Source of the DNA: Streptomyces hyderabadensis
GTDB taxonomy: Bacteria; Actinomycetota; Actinomycetes; Streptomycetales; Streptomycetaceae
Reading direction: 5' to 3'
Assembly (NCBI RefSeq): GCF_020404845.1
Contig: NZ_JAIOJZ010000036.1
Span: forward strand, 1 to 64,000
DNA length: 64,000 nt
The translations under genes were made by a program, and so were the position numbers. Below are positions 1 through 9,286 of this stretch, in pieces; the first letter of the stretch is position 1, and every line of letters starts with the position of its first letter. A model generated the notes under the pieces. The model had not been told where the DNA came from, ran no database searches, and saw only the letters and a program-made list of their open reading frames with translations.

Positions 1-880
1 TGCCGAACATCGCCGCGGCCAGGCTCAGCATGATCACGTAGGTGCCGGAGCGGTTGCGGTCGGCGAACATCTTCAGCGGCGTGATCGGTTCCTTGGCCCG
101 CGACTCGATGAGGACGAAGGCCAGCAGCAGGACCGCGGCGGCCGCGAAGGAACCGATGGTCAGATTGTCCCGCCAGCCCTCGTCGGCGGCGCGGATGAAG
201 CCGTAGACGAGCGATGCCATGCCCGCCGTCGAGGTCACCGCACCGGCGATGTCGAAGCGGCCGGTGTGCCGTTCGGACTCGCTGATGTAGAGCGGCGCCA
301 GCACGGCGATCAGCACGCCTATCGGCACGTTGACGAAGAGCACCCAGCGCCAGTCCAGCCATTCGGTGAGCATGCCGCCCGCCAGCAGGCCGATGGCGCC
401 GCCACCCGCGGAGACGGCGGCGAAGACGCCGAAGGCCCGGTTGCGCTCCGGCCCCTCGGGGAAGGTGGTGGTGATGAGCGCCAGCGACGTGGGCGAGGCG
501 ATGGCGCCGCCCATGCCCTGCAGGACGCGTGCCGCGAGCAGCTGCCAGGGTTCCTGGGCGAAGCCGCCGAGCAGCGAGGCGAGGGTGAAGAGCAGGATGC
601 CGGTCATGAAGACCCGGCGCCTGCCGAGGATGTCACCGGCCCGGCCGCCGAGCAGGAGCAGGCCGCCGAAGGTGAGCGTGTAGGCGCTGACGACCCAGGT
701 GAGGTCGGTGGTGCTGAAGTCGAGCGCGTTCTGGATGTGCGGGAGCGCGATGTTCACAATCGTCGCGTCGAGTACGACCATGAGTTGGCAGGCCGCGATG
801 ACGGCGAGTGCGATGCCGGGATGCCCCTCCCGGCGGGCCGCTCCCGGCTTCTGGTCTTTGAGCAGAGAAGAGGTTGTCAC
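1..880 (-). CDS. MFS drug-efflux transporter, DHA2 (EmrB/QacA) type, 3' end cut by window
   Basis: The minus strand has an open frame from a GTG start at 880 to the window edge (about 293 codons). The N-terminus reads VTTSSLLKDQKPG, then a first membrane segment ending in MVVLDATIVNIALP, the signature of helix 1 in 14-helix drug:H+ antiporters. A following GGRAGDILGRRRVF stretch is the loop 2-3 motif A. Full members are usually near 480-520 residues, so roughly the N-terminal 60 percent is present. A GGGGGA ribosome site lies about 8 nt before the GTG. It is divergent from a TetR-family gene and an inverted repeat sits between them, so drug- or metabolite-induced efflux is the likely role. 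The substrate cannot be deduced. Confidence 0.85.
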   Translation of the reverse strand, partial: MTTSSLLKDQKPGAARREGHPGIALAVIAACQLMVVLDATIVNIALPHIQNALDFSTTDLTWVVSAYTLTFGGLLLLGGRAGDILGRRRVFMTGILLFTLASLLGGFAQEPWQLLAARVLQGMGGAIASPTSLALITTTFPEGPERNRAFGVFAAVSAGGGAIGLLAGGMLTEWLDWRWVLFVNVPIGVLIAVLAPLYISESERHTGRFDIAGAVTSTAGMASLVYGFIRAADEGWRDNLTIGSFAAAAVLLLAFVLIESRAKEPITPLKMFADRNRSGTYVIMLSLAAAMFG

Positions 881-903
881 TATGTGTCCCCCACGAATGA
901 CTT

Positions 904-923
904 AGTGAACGCTCGCGTTCACT
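904..923. promoter_or_regulatory. TetR-type operator between efflux gene and its regulator
   Basis: Perfect inverted repeat AGTGAACGC-TC-GCGTTCACT, 9-bp arms with a 2-bp centre, 24 bp upstream of the efflux GTG and in the shared divergent promoter region. Its size and symmetry suit a TetR-family dimer. A further GTTCACT half-site is present at about 969-975. Assignment to the adjacent regulator is inference from position. Confidence 0.7.
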
Positions 924-1067
924 GTTGCTTCAACGTTAGTGACCCGGAGACAGTGGACGCAACCGTTCACTTGTCGTGTCGTCGCGTGTCCGGTCCCCCG
1001 TTGCGGCCGCGCGATGCACGCCTTATCCCCGAATACCCGTTTTCACCGCTTTCTGGAGATCCCCGAC

Positions 1068-1688
1068 ATGGTTGCTTCGCACTGGGCGGCCGCCTCCGCC
1101 CAGACGCCCTCCCGCCGGCGAGGCGCGGTCCTGGAGCGCGCGATCCTGGAGGCCGCGCTGGACCAGCTCGGCACCGTCGGCTGGAACGGCCTGACGATGG
1201 AGGGAGTGGCCGCGGGCGCGCAGACCGGCAAGGCGGCCGTCTACCGGCGCTGGCCGTCCAAGGAAGACCTCGTCGCGGACGCGCTGCGGTCCGGCCTGCC
1301 GGACTTCGAGACGGTCCCCGACCTGGGAAGCGTGCGCGACGATCTGCTGGAGCTCTGCCGCAGAGCACGTGACGCGATGTACTCCCGCCCCGGATTCGCT
1401 CTGCGCTCGGTGATTCACGAATGCGACACCGTGCAGGCCGAGCGCTTCCATGCGGTGATCATCAAGGGTGTGGTCGAGCCAACGCTCAAGGTGCTGCGTG
1501 AGGTCATCCACCGCGGAATGGAGCGGGGAGAGGTGCGGGACGACGCGGCCAACGGCTACGTCTTCGACGCCATCCCGGCGATGATGATGTACCGCTCGAA
1601 GATTTGTGCAAGTGAATGGACGGACTGCGAGCTGGAGGAAATGATCGACCAGTTGATGCTCCCGCTGCTGCGGCCCGGCAAGTCCTGA
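1068..1688 (+). CDS. TetR-family transcriptional regulator
   Basis: 206 residues starting MVASHWAAASAQT. The upstream in-frame extension is rejected because a GGAG site lies 9 nt before this ATG and the extension would run through the operator. The helix-turn-helix is at about residues 25-70 (ILEAALDQLGTVGWNGLTME followed by TGKAAVYRRWPSKEDLV), typical of TetR DNA-binding domains. The C-terminal half has no recognisable ligand motif beyond a TetR_C-like helical fold. It is divergent from the MFS efflux gene with a 20-bp palindrome between them, so local repression of the transporter is the most economical role. Confidence 0.88.
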   Translation: MVASHWAAASAQTPSRRRGAVLERAILEAALDQLGTVGWNGLTMEGVAAGAQTGKAAVYRRWPSKEDLVADALRSGLPDFETVPDLGSVRDDLLELCRRARDAMYSRPGFALRSVIHECDTVQAERFHAVIIKGVVEPTLKVLREVIHRGMERGEVRDDAANGYVFDAIPAMMMYRSKICASEWTDCELEEMIDQLMLPLLRPGKS

Positions 1689-1769
1689 ACCCGGCCGGCG
1701 CGAAGACCGGTCCCGTTCGGGCAACCGGGGTGTCGCCCGGGGATCGCAGCGGCGTAGGCTGGGGGCGCC

Positions 1770-2471
1770 ATGCCGTACGAACCACCTACTCACACCGTCG
1801 AGCGCTCTCTTCGCGCCACGACCGGAGCGAAGATCATTGCCGGTGTCGACGAGGTGGGGCGCGGCGCGTGGGCCGGTCCCGTCACCGTCTGTGCGGCGAT
1901 CACCGGACTGCGCCGGCCGCCGGTCGGCCTGACCGACTCCAAGCTGCTCACCGTCAAGCGACGCACCGAACTCGCCGTGGAGTTGCGGACCTGGGTCACC
2001 TCCTACGCCCTGGGGCACGCCTCTCCGGAGGAGATCGACGAGCTGGGCATGACCGCCGCGCTGCGCCTGGCGGCGGTGCGTGCCCTGGAGACCCTGCCGG
2101 TCCGCCCCGACGCGGTCATCCTCGACGGCAAGCACGACTACCTCGGCGCCCCTTGGCGGGTCCGTACGGTGATCAAGGGTGATCAGTCCTGCGTCGCCGT
2201 CGCGGCGGCCTCGGTGCTCGCCAAGGTCCAGCGCGACAAAATGATGGCCGAACTGGGTGTCGACCATGCAGACTTCGGTTTTGCGGACAACGCCGGGTAT
2301 CCGTCGCCCGTGCACAAGGCCGCACTGGAGGAGCGGGGCCCCACCCCGCACCACCGGTTGTCGTGGGCGTATCTTGATGCGCTGCCCCAGTGGCGGCACC
2401 TCAAGAAGGTCCGCAGTTGGGTGGACGGAAGCGTTCCGGAAATCGAGGGTCAGCTCGGATTCGATTTCTGA
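1770..2471 (+). CDS. rnhB: Ribonuclease HII
   Basis: 233 residues. It removes the RNA strand of RNA/DNA hybrids and single ribonucleotides misincorporated in DNA. The diagnostic [16 protein letters not shown] block gives catalytic Asp27 and Glu28; [10 protein letters not shown] supplies Asp119 and [19 protein letters not shown] supplies Asp138, completing a DEDD set at the usual spacing. The [13 protein letters not shown] and [10 protein letters not shown] segments typical of the family C-terminus follow. Length is normal. A TAGGCT -10-like box lies 9 nt before the ATG, so the leader is very short. Confidence 0.95.
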   Translation: MPYEPPTHTVERSLRATTGAKIIAGVDEVGRGAWAGPVTVCAAITGLRRPPVGLTDSKLLTVKRRTELAVELRTWVTSYALGHASPEEIDELGMTAALRLAAVRALETLPVRPDAVILDGKHDYLGAPWRVRTVIKGDQSCVAVAAASVLAKVQRDKMMAELGVDHADFGFADNAGYPSPVHKAALEERGPTPHHRLSWAYLDALPQWRHLKKVRSWVDGSVPEIEGQLGFDF

Positions 2472-2539
2472 CGGTTCCGCTCGCAGGCATGTGCCACCCG
2501 CCGACGCGAGCCGCACCAACGTTTGATAAATATCAGCTC

Positions 2540-3172
2540 ATGCCTCTCATTCCCGAGGAGCCTCAGATTCACGAGAAGGCCCAGGGTCCCCGCGCCACTC
2601 CGGCCAGCGGCCGCACCGCGCCGACCCCCCGCCCCGTACCCGGCCCCCGTCCCGCGGCTCCGCCGCGCCCCGGCCGTCCCGGCCCGGTGCGGCCGGCCCC
2701 GCCGGCGCAACGCGCGTCGCGTGACACGGCCGCGGCCAAACCCGGACCGCCCGGTCCGGCCACTCCGGCAGCCACCCCGGCCGCCCCGCAGATCCAGTTG
2801 ATCCCGGCCACCCCCGACGGTGCGCTCGACGCCGCCGAAGAGGCGGTGGACCTGCTGCTGGACTCGGGCCGAACCCCCGGTGACGTGCTGGTGATCACCA
2901 CCGGCGAACCCCACCCGTGGGCGGCCCACGAACTGTCCTTCGGCGAGGCCGCCTACTGGGCGCAGCACGACGCGGGCGACGACGTCTTCTACGCCGACGC
3001 CGCCGTCGCGGACCGTGCCGCGTCGCGGGCCGTGGTCGTGGTCGCGCTCAACGGCGGCCCCGAGGCCGCCGCTGCGACCGCCCTGACCGTGGCCCACTCG
3101 CGGGCCGGCGCCCTGCTGATCGTCTGCGGCGACCCGCAGCGGATCAACTCGGTGCTGGGCGCGGGCGTCTGA
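2540..3172 (+). CDS. Conserved unknown: Pro/Ala-rich N-terminus with a UvrD-C-like C-terminal fragment
   Basis: 210 residues from ATG 2540 (MPLIPEEPQIHEKAQ). Residues 1-90 are a low-complexity Pro/Ala/Arg-rich tail. From about residue 95 a folded segment begins (LIPATPDGALDAAEEAVDLL). It contains GDVLVITTGEPHPWAAHE, AVVVVALNGGPEA and LTVAHSRAGALLIVCGD. The last two strings resemble the motif V/VI end of superfamily I helicases (UvrD_C_2), where VVV...LYVALSRAR...LVVVGD is common. No Walker A or other helicase motifs exist, so it cannot be an active helicase. A role linked to the nearby RecQ is speculation. Confidence 0.6.
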   Translation: MPLIPEEPQIHEKAQGPRATPASGRTAPTPRPVPGPRPAAPPRPGRPGPVRPAPPAQRASRDTAAAKPGPPGPATPAATPAAPQIQLIPATPDGALDAAEEAVDLLLDSGRTPGDVLVITTGEPHPWAAHELSFGEAAYWAQHDAGDDVFYADAAVADRAASRAVVVVALNGGPEAAAATALTVAHSRAGALLIVCGDPQRINSVLGAGV

Positions 3173-3363
3173 GTCCGTTCCGCCGAGTGCGGCGGACGCC
3201 GGGTGCGCCCCCCCCGGGCCCCGGTCCGGAAGCCCCGCACGGAGGCGGCTTCGGCGTGCCCCGGCACGGCGACACAGCCCGGCCGGGCAGCTGATCGGAC
3301 CCGACGGCGGCGCGCCCGCCGGGTCACGGCCACGCCGTGGCACCGTACGGGGCGCGGCGGAAA

Positions 3364-3492
3364 CGGGTCATCGCGCGGTCACAGGGGCATCGGGTCACCG
3401 CTCGGGTCCCAGTCGAGTCGAGTCACCGCGCGGGTCGCGGAACGAGGCGGGGCACCGCTCGGGTCGTGGACGAGTCGGGGCACCGTGCGGGC
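3364..3492. repeat. Degenerate tandem repeat, about 28-nt unit, five copies
   Basis: The motif CACCGCTCGGGTC and variants recur with CA(C/T)CG starts at 3369, 3396, 3424, 3453 and 3481, giving spacings of 27, 28, 29 and 28 nt. It lies in the gap (3173-3534) between two convergent conserved-unknown genes. No gene is evident in the rest of that gap. Confidence 0.65.
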
Positions 3493-3534
3493 AGGCCGCC
3501 CGCCCTGGTTTCCGGGCCCGGCCTCACCCGGGGC

Positions 3535-4149
3535 TCAGCGGGCCGCGGCGCGGCGCAGCACGTCCGAGGCGACCCCGCCGGTGCGCGGGGGCGGGGGCGG
3601 CGCCTCCGCCGTGGCGAAGGGCTCCGGCGCCGACGCCGCATTGGGCCGGCGCCCGCCGCGGCCCTCGCCGAGGACCTGCCAGCCGTCCCGGGTCAGCGTG
3701 ATGTACGCGCCGCAGCGCAGCCCGTGCAGCGTGCACGCGTCCCGCAGCCCCCACATCCACGCGCCGTCCTCCTGCGTCCAACGCGCGTCGCCGTCACGGC
3801 AGTAGAGCAGCACGGCGGTGCGCACCGGGGTGCGGCGTCGCAGGTCGTGCGGGATGACACGGCGCAGCTGGGAGAGCAGTGCGTTGCGGAACATCCATCC
3901 GTCCGCGGGGGAGCGGCGGCTGGTGAACGAGGCGCTGGCGCGCAGTCGTTCGTCCGGGTCGAGTACGGCCACCACCGCCGTCGCCGGTTCGGGGCGGTGC
4001 CGCGCGTGCAGTCCGGTCACGACCTCGCGCGGATTGCGCAGCAACGGGATGCCGGCGGCGGCCCACTCCGCCGGTTCGAGCATGCGGGTGGCGGAAACGG
4101 CGGACGACGAAAACGAGGCCGCCGAGGACGGAGCGAATCCGAAGGTCAC
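3535..4149 (-). CDS. Conserved hypothetical protein
   Basis: 204 residues from a GTG at 4149 with a GGGAGGA site immediately upstream; the in-frame extension to 4209 has no better site. The body reads MLEPAEWAAAGIPLLRNPREVV, then AVVAVLDPDERLRASASF, a region WMFRNALLSQLRRVIPHDLR, and AVLLYCRDGD, ending in an Ala/Pro-rich tail. The order (PREVV - hydrophobic strand - loop - helix) is faintly like the RadC/JAB fold, but no metal-binding HxH motif is present. I do not recognise a function. It is divergent from the RecQ gene. Confidence 0.55.
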   Translation of the reverse strand: MTFGFAPSSAASFSSSAVSATRMLEPAEWAAAGIPLLRNPREVVTGLHARHRPEPATAVVAVLDPDERLRASASFTSRRSPADGWMFRNALLSQLRRVIPHDLRRRTPVRTAVLLYCRDGDARWTQEDGAWMWGLRDACTLHGLRCGAYITLTRDGWQVLGEGRGGRRPNAASAPEPFATAEAPPPPPRTGGVASDVLRRAAAR

Positions 4150-4439
4150 GTTCCTCCCTTCGGCTACGCGCCCACACTGCGGGCAGGGTCGGATTCGGGG
4201 AGCGCGCACCGCAGCGAAGCCCTGCCGGGGTCACGGATGGGCCGTGCGGGGAGCGGACTTCAATTCTTCCTGTCGAACTTGGATGCGGCAACGAGCAATT
4301 GAGACCGAGGACCCATATCGGCCGATGTGCGTTCTATATCCCTACCCGGAGCGTCACGGGGCGACGCATGGGGCACGGCATGCGCCGCGGTCCGTTCCGG
4401 ATTCGCCGATTGTCAGTGCCATCGGGTTGCATGGGGAAC

Positions 4440-6599
<2,160 letters not shown>

Positions 6600-6667
6600 A
6601 GCCTCCGGAGAGGGCGGGGGCGGGGAAGGTCCAAGGCAGGACGAAGGTGACGTGTCCCTGTCGGGAG

Positions 6668-6676
6668 TTATCCACA
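6668..6676 (+). other. Isolated DnaA-box match
   Basis: TTATCCACA, an exact match to the E. coli consensus DnaA box (TTATNCACA), in the 117-nt gap between recQ and the DUF4192 gene. No cluster of further boxes is visible nearby, so this is not an origin. It could act in transcriptional control or DnaA titration. Confidence 0.4.
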
Positions 6677-6716
6677 GGGCAAAACGGAACGTCCCGATTC
6701 GCGAGATCGTCGAGCC

Positions 6717-8465
6717 ATGACGAACCACAGCGAAACGCCTGGATCCGCCGAGAACGGCGACATCTCGCAGGCCGCACAGCCGGACCGGGCGCACCGAGCC
6801 CCGCACGAGAGCCCCGGAGACGAACACCAGGTCACCCTGCGCACCCCCGCAGAACTCGCCGACGCCCTGCCGTACCTGCTCGGATACCACCCCGAGGACA
6901 GCATCGTCCTGGCCGCCCTGCGGGACAGGGACGGGCGGGGCCGGTTCGGCGGCCGCGCACGGCTCGGCATCCCGGCGAGCCCGGACGACTGGGCGGGCGC
7001 GGCCGGACAACTGGTGCACGGACTGGTGACCGGAAGCGAGCGCCGAGGGGTGCGGCCCGAGCAGATGGTCGCCTACCTCTGCCAGGAACCGGGCCGGGGC
7101 GAGACCGGCCGGGACGTGATGGAGCGGTTGCGGCCGCTGGCCCAGAGGCTGCGCGTCGAGTGCGGCGCCCTCGACATCCCGGTCGTCGAAGCACTGTGCA
7201 TCTCGGACGGGCGCTTCTGGTCGTACTGCTGCGACGAGGAGGCCTGCTGCCCGGCCGAGGGCCTGCCGATGGGACCGCCGGGGACGTCGGTGCTGGCCGC
7301 GGCGGCCACCTACGCCGGTATCCAGGTGCGCGGCTCGCTCAGCGAGCTGCGGGCCAGGATGCTCCCCAGGGAGGACGTGGTCGCGGTCGAGCAGGCGGCG
7401 GCCCTGGACGCGGCCTGCTCGACGCTCGTCTCCCGGATCCTGGACGCCGAAGGGCGTGCGGAGGTGGCCGAGGAGACGCTGGAGTCGGCGGAGCGGATCA
7501 TGCGACGCCTCGCCGAGGCCCCGTCCGCGTCCGGCGTAGCGGCCGAGGACCTGCGTGACGACCGGTTGCTGGGGCACGACGAGGCGGCGGCGTTGATCCT
7601 CGGACTCCAGGACCGTACGACGCGCGACCGGGCGGCCGCCTGGATGGAGGGCGACGAGGCGGCCCCCGCGATGCGCCTCTGGCGGGCCCTGGCCCGACGC
7701 TGCGTCGGGCCGTACGCGGAACACGCGGCCGCGCCCCTCACCCTCGCGGGTTGGGTCGCCTGGTCCACCGGTGACGAACTGGAGGCGCGGGAGGCACTGG
7801 CCATGGCCCTCGGCGCGGATCCCGACTACCTCTTCGCCCGGCTGCTGCACCAGGCGTGCAACGAGGGCCTCGACCCCGAGTCGATCCGCCGCTGCCTGCG
7901 CGGGGGCGGGAAAGGCGGCCAGGGCGCGGGGGAGACGACTGCGGACGAGGACGCACCCGGCGCTCCGTCCGCGGAGCCGGAACCCGCCCGGCCCGTCGCG
8001 GCGACCCCCTCCGGCGGCCGGCGCCGCACACGCTCTCCCGCCCCGCCCCGTGCCGTCCGTGGCCGGGCGAGGACACGGGGCGGCGAATCCGGCACCGAGG
8101 CCGGCCGCCCCCGCACGTCCTCCGGGGCCGGGCGCCCCGGGACCGCACGGACCGACCGGTCCCGCCCGCACGCCTTGGGGACGCCGGTCACGGGCCGGCG
8201 GGGAGCCTGCCCGGAGGGGGGCGGGTACGGCAGAGCGCGGGAGCCGAGGCGGGAGCGAGCGCCCGTGAGGCGGATGGTCGCGGCACCGGAGCCGTACGCG
8301 GAGGCCTCGGGACGGCCGCCTCGCCGACGCGGTGGGTCTGACCTGGTACGACGTGTACCGGCGGGGCACGCGGGGACGGGCGGCGGGACGCGGGCCGGGA
8401 AGAAGTGGATCAGTACCCGGAGCGGTGGGCGAAGGGAGTGTTTATCGTCAGGCAGACGACTATGA
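6717..8465 (+). CDS. DUF4192-family protein
   Basis: 582 residues. The conserved part is residues 38-400, opening VTLRTPAELADALPYLLGYHP, the characteristic DUF4192 start, followed by EDSIVLAALRD and a Cys-rich YCCDEEACCPAEG segment. The domain ends with RLWRALARRC...FARLLHQACNEGL. Function is unknown; the family is restricted to actinobacteria. From about residue 400 onward the sequence is Arg/Gly/Pro-rich and lacks any fold signal, and other frames are open there too. A frameshift or an over-extended C-terminus between 7900 and 8465 is possible. It ends 7 nt before the Nudix gene start. Confidence 0.75.
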   Translation: MTNHSETPGSAENGDISQAAQPDRAHRAPHESPGDEHQVTLRTPAELADALPYLLGYHPEDSIVLAALRDRDGRGRFGGRARLGIPASPDDWAGAAGQLVHGLVTGSERRGVRPEQMVAYLCQEPGRGETGRDVMERLRPLAQRLRVECGALDIPVVEALCISDGRFWSYCCDEEACCPAEGLPMGPPGTSVLAAAATYAGIQVRGSLSELRARMLPREDVVAVEQAAALDAACSTLVSRILDAEGRAEVAEETLESAERIMRRLAEAPSASGVAAEDLRDDRLLGHDEAAALILGLQDRTTRDRAAAWMEGDEAAPAMRLWRALARRCVGPYAEHAAAPLTLAGWVAWSTGDELEAREALAMALGADPDYLFARLLHQACNEGLDPESIRRCLRGGGKGGQGAGETTADEDAPGAPSAEPEPARPVAATPSGGRRRTRSPAPPRAVRGRARTRGGESGTEAGRPRTSSGAGRPGTARTDRSRPHALGTPVTGRRGACPEGGGYGRAREPRRERAPVRRMVAAPEPYAEASGRPPRRRGGSDLVRRVPAGHAGTGGGTRAGKKWISTRSGGRRECLSSGRRL

Positions 8466-8466
8466 T
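8445..8466 (+). promoter_or_regulatory. Inverted repeat plus leaderless -10 box before the NrtR-like gene
   Basis: TCGTC-AGGCA-GACGA (8445-8459) is followed directly by TATGAT (8461-8466), and the ATG is 6 nt further on at 8473. There is no purine-rich ribosome site, so a leaderless transcript is likely. A repressor on the palindrome would cover the -10 box. Autoregulation by the Nudix/winged-helix protein is inferred. Confidence 0.5.
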
Positions 8467-8472
8467 CGCCGC

Positions 8473-9231
8473 ATGCCCTACGACCCGTCAGCCTTTCCGC
8501 CCTTCGCCGTCACTGTGGACCTGGTCGTGCTGACCGTGCGTCGTCACTCCCTGTGCGCGCTGGCGGTGCGCCGGGGCGAGCCTCCGTTCCAGGGGCGGTG
8601 GGCCCTGCCCGGCGGGTTCGTGCGGGCGGACGAGGACCTGGCGCAGGCGGCGGCGCGGGAGCTGGCCGAGGAGACCGGGCTGTGCGTCCACGACCCTGCC
8701 GCGCCCACCCAGGACCACGGCGCCCACCTGGAGCAGCTCGCGACCTACGGTGATCCCGATCGCGACCCCCGCATGCGGGTGGTCAGTGTCGCCCACCTCG
8801 CGCTCGCCCCCGACCTGCCCGCGCCGCGGGCGGGCGGCGACGCCAGCAACGCCCGCTGGGCCCCGGTCGAGGAGCTGCTGGAACAGAGCGGCTACGGCCG
8901 GGCCGGCGAGGCGGTGGCGCCGCTCGCCTTCGATCATGCCCGGATTCTGGCGGACGGGGTGGAGCGAGCCCGTTCCAAGATCGAGTACTCGTCCCTGGCC
9001 ACCGCCTTCTGCCCGCCCGAGTTCACCGTCGGCGAGCTGCGCCGGGTCTACGAGGCGGTGTGGAGCGTCGCGCTCGACCCCCGCAACTTCCACCGCAAGG
9101 TGACCGGCACCCCGGGTTTCCTCGTCCCCACCGGCGGGACCACCACCCGCCAGGGCGGCCGTCCCGCCCAGCTCTTCCGGGCGGGCGGCGCGACCCTCCT
9201 GAACCCCCCGATGCTCCGTCCCGAGGTGTGA
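8473..9231 (+). CDS. Nudix hydrolase with C-terminal winged helix (NrtR-like)
   Basis: 252 residues from ATG 8473. Residues 47-70 hold an intact Nudix box (GGFVRADEDL then RELAEETGL), so ADP-ribose or related pyrophosphate hydrolysis is possible. Residues about 165-250 form the NrtR-type winged helix (KIEYSSLATAFCPPEFTVGE, YEAVWSVALDPRNFHRKV). In known NrtR proteins the Nudix part senses ADP-ribose and the winged helix represses NAD-metabolism genes; some members keep catalysis. The neighbouring genes are not obvious NAD genes, so the regulon is unknown. The inverted repeat just upstream suggests autoregulation. Confidence 0.82.
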   Translation: MPYDPSAFPPFAVTVDLVVLTVRRHSLCALAVRRGEPPFQGRWALPGGFVRADEDLAQAAARELAEETGLCVHDPAAPTQDHGAHLEQLATYGDPDRDPRMRVVSVAHLALAPDLPAPRAGGDASNARWAPVEELLEQSGYGRAGEAVAPLAFDHARILADGVERARSKIEYSSLATAFCPPEFTVGELRRVYEAVWSVALDPRNFHRKVTGTPGFLVPTGGTTTRQGGRPAQLFRAGGATLLNPPMLRPEV

Positions 9232-9273
9232 CGCCGGGCCTGCGTGATGCCCGAAAAACCGGATATCGCACGC

Positions 9274-9279
9274 TATTCT
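9274..9279 (+). promoter_or_regulatory. Probable leaderless -10 box (TATTCT)
   Basis: TATTCT lies 7 nt before the GTG at 9287. No Shine-Dalgarno sequence is visible, and this spacing would place the transcription start at the initiation codon. Confidence 0.45.
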
Positions 9280-9286
9280 GCTACAG

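Noticed and set aside
1023-2519. 498-residue open frame on the minus strand across tetR and rnhB
   Set aside because: Shadow of two well-supported + strand genes; Arg/Gly/Val-rich composition, no conserved motif, no ribosome site.
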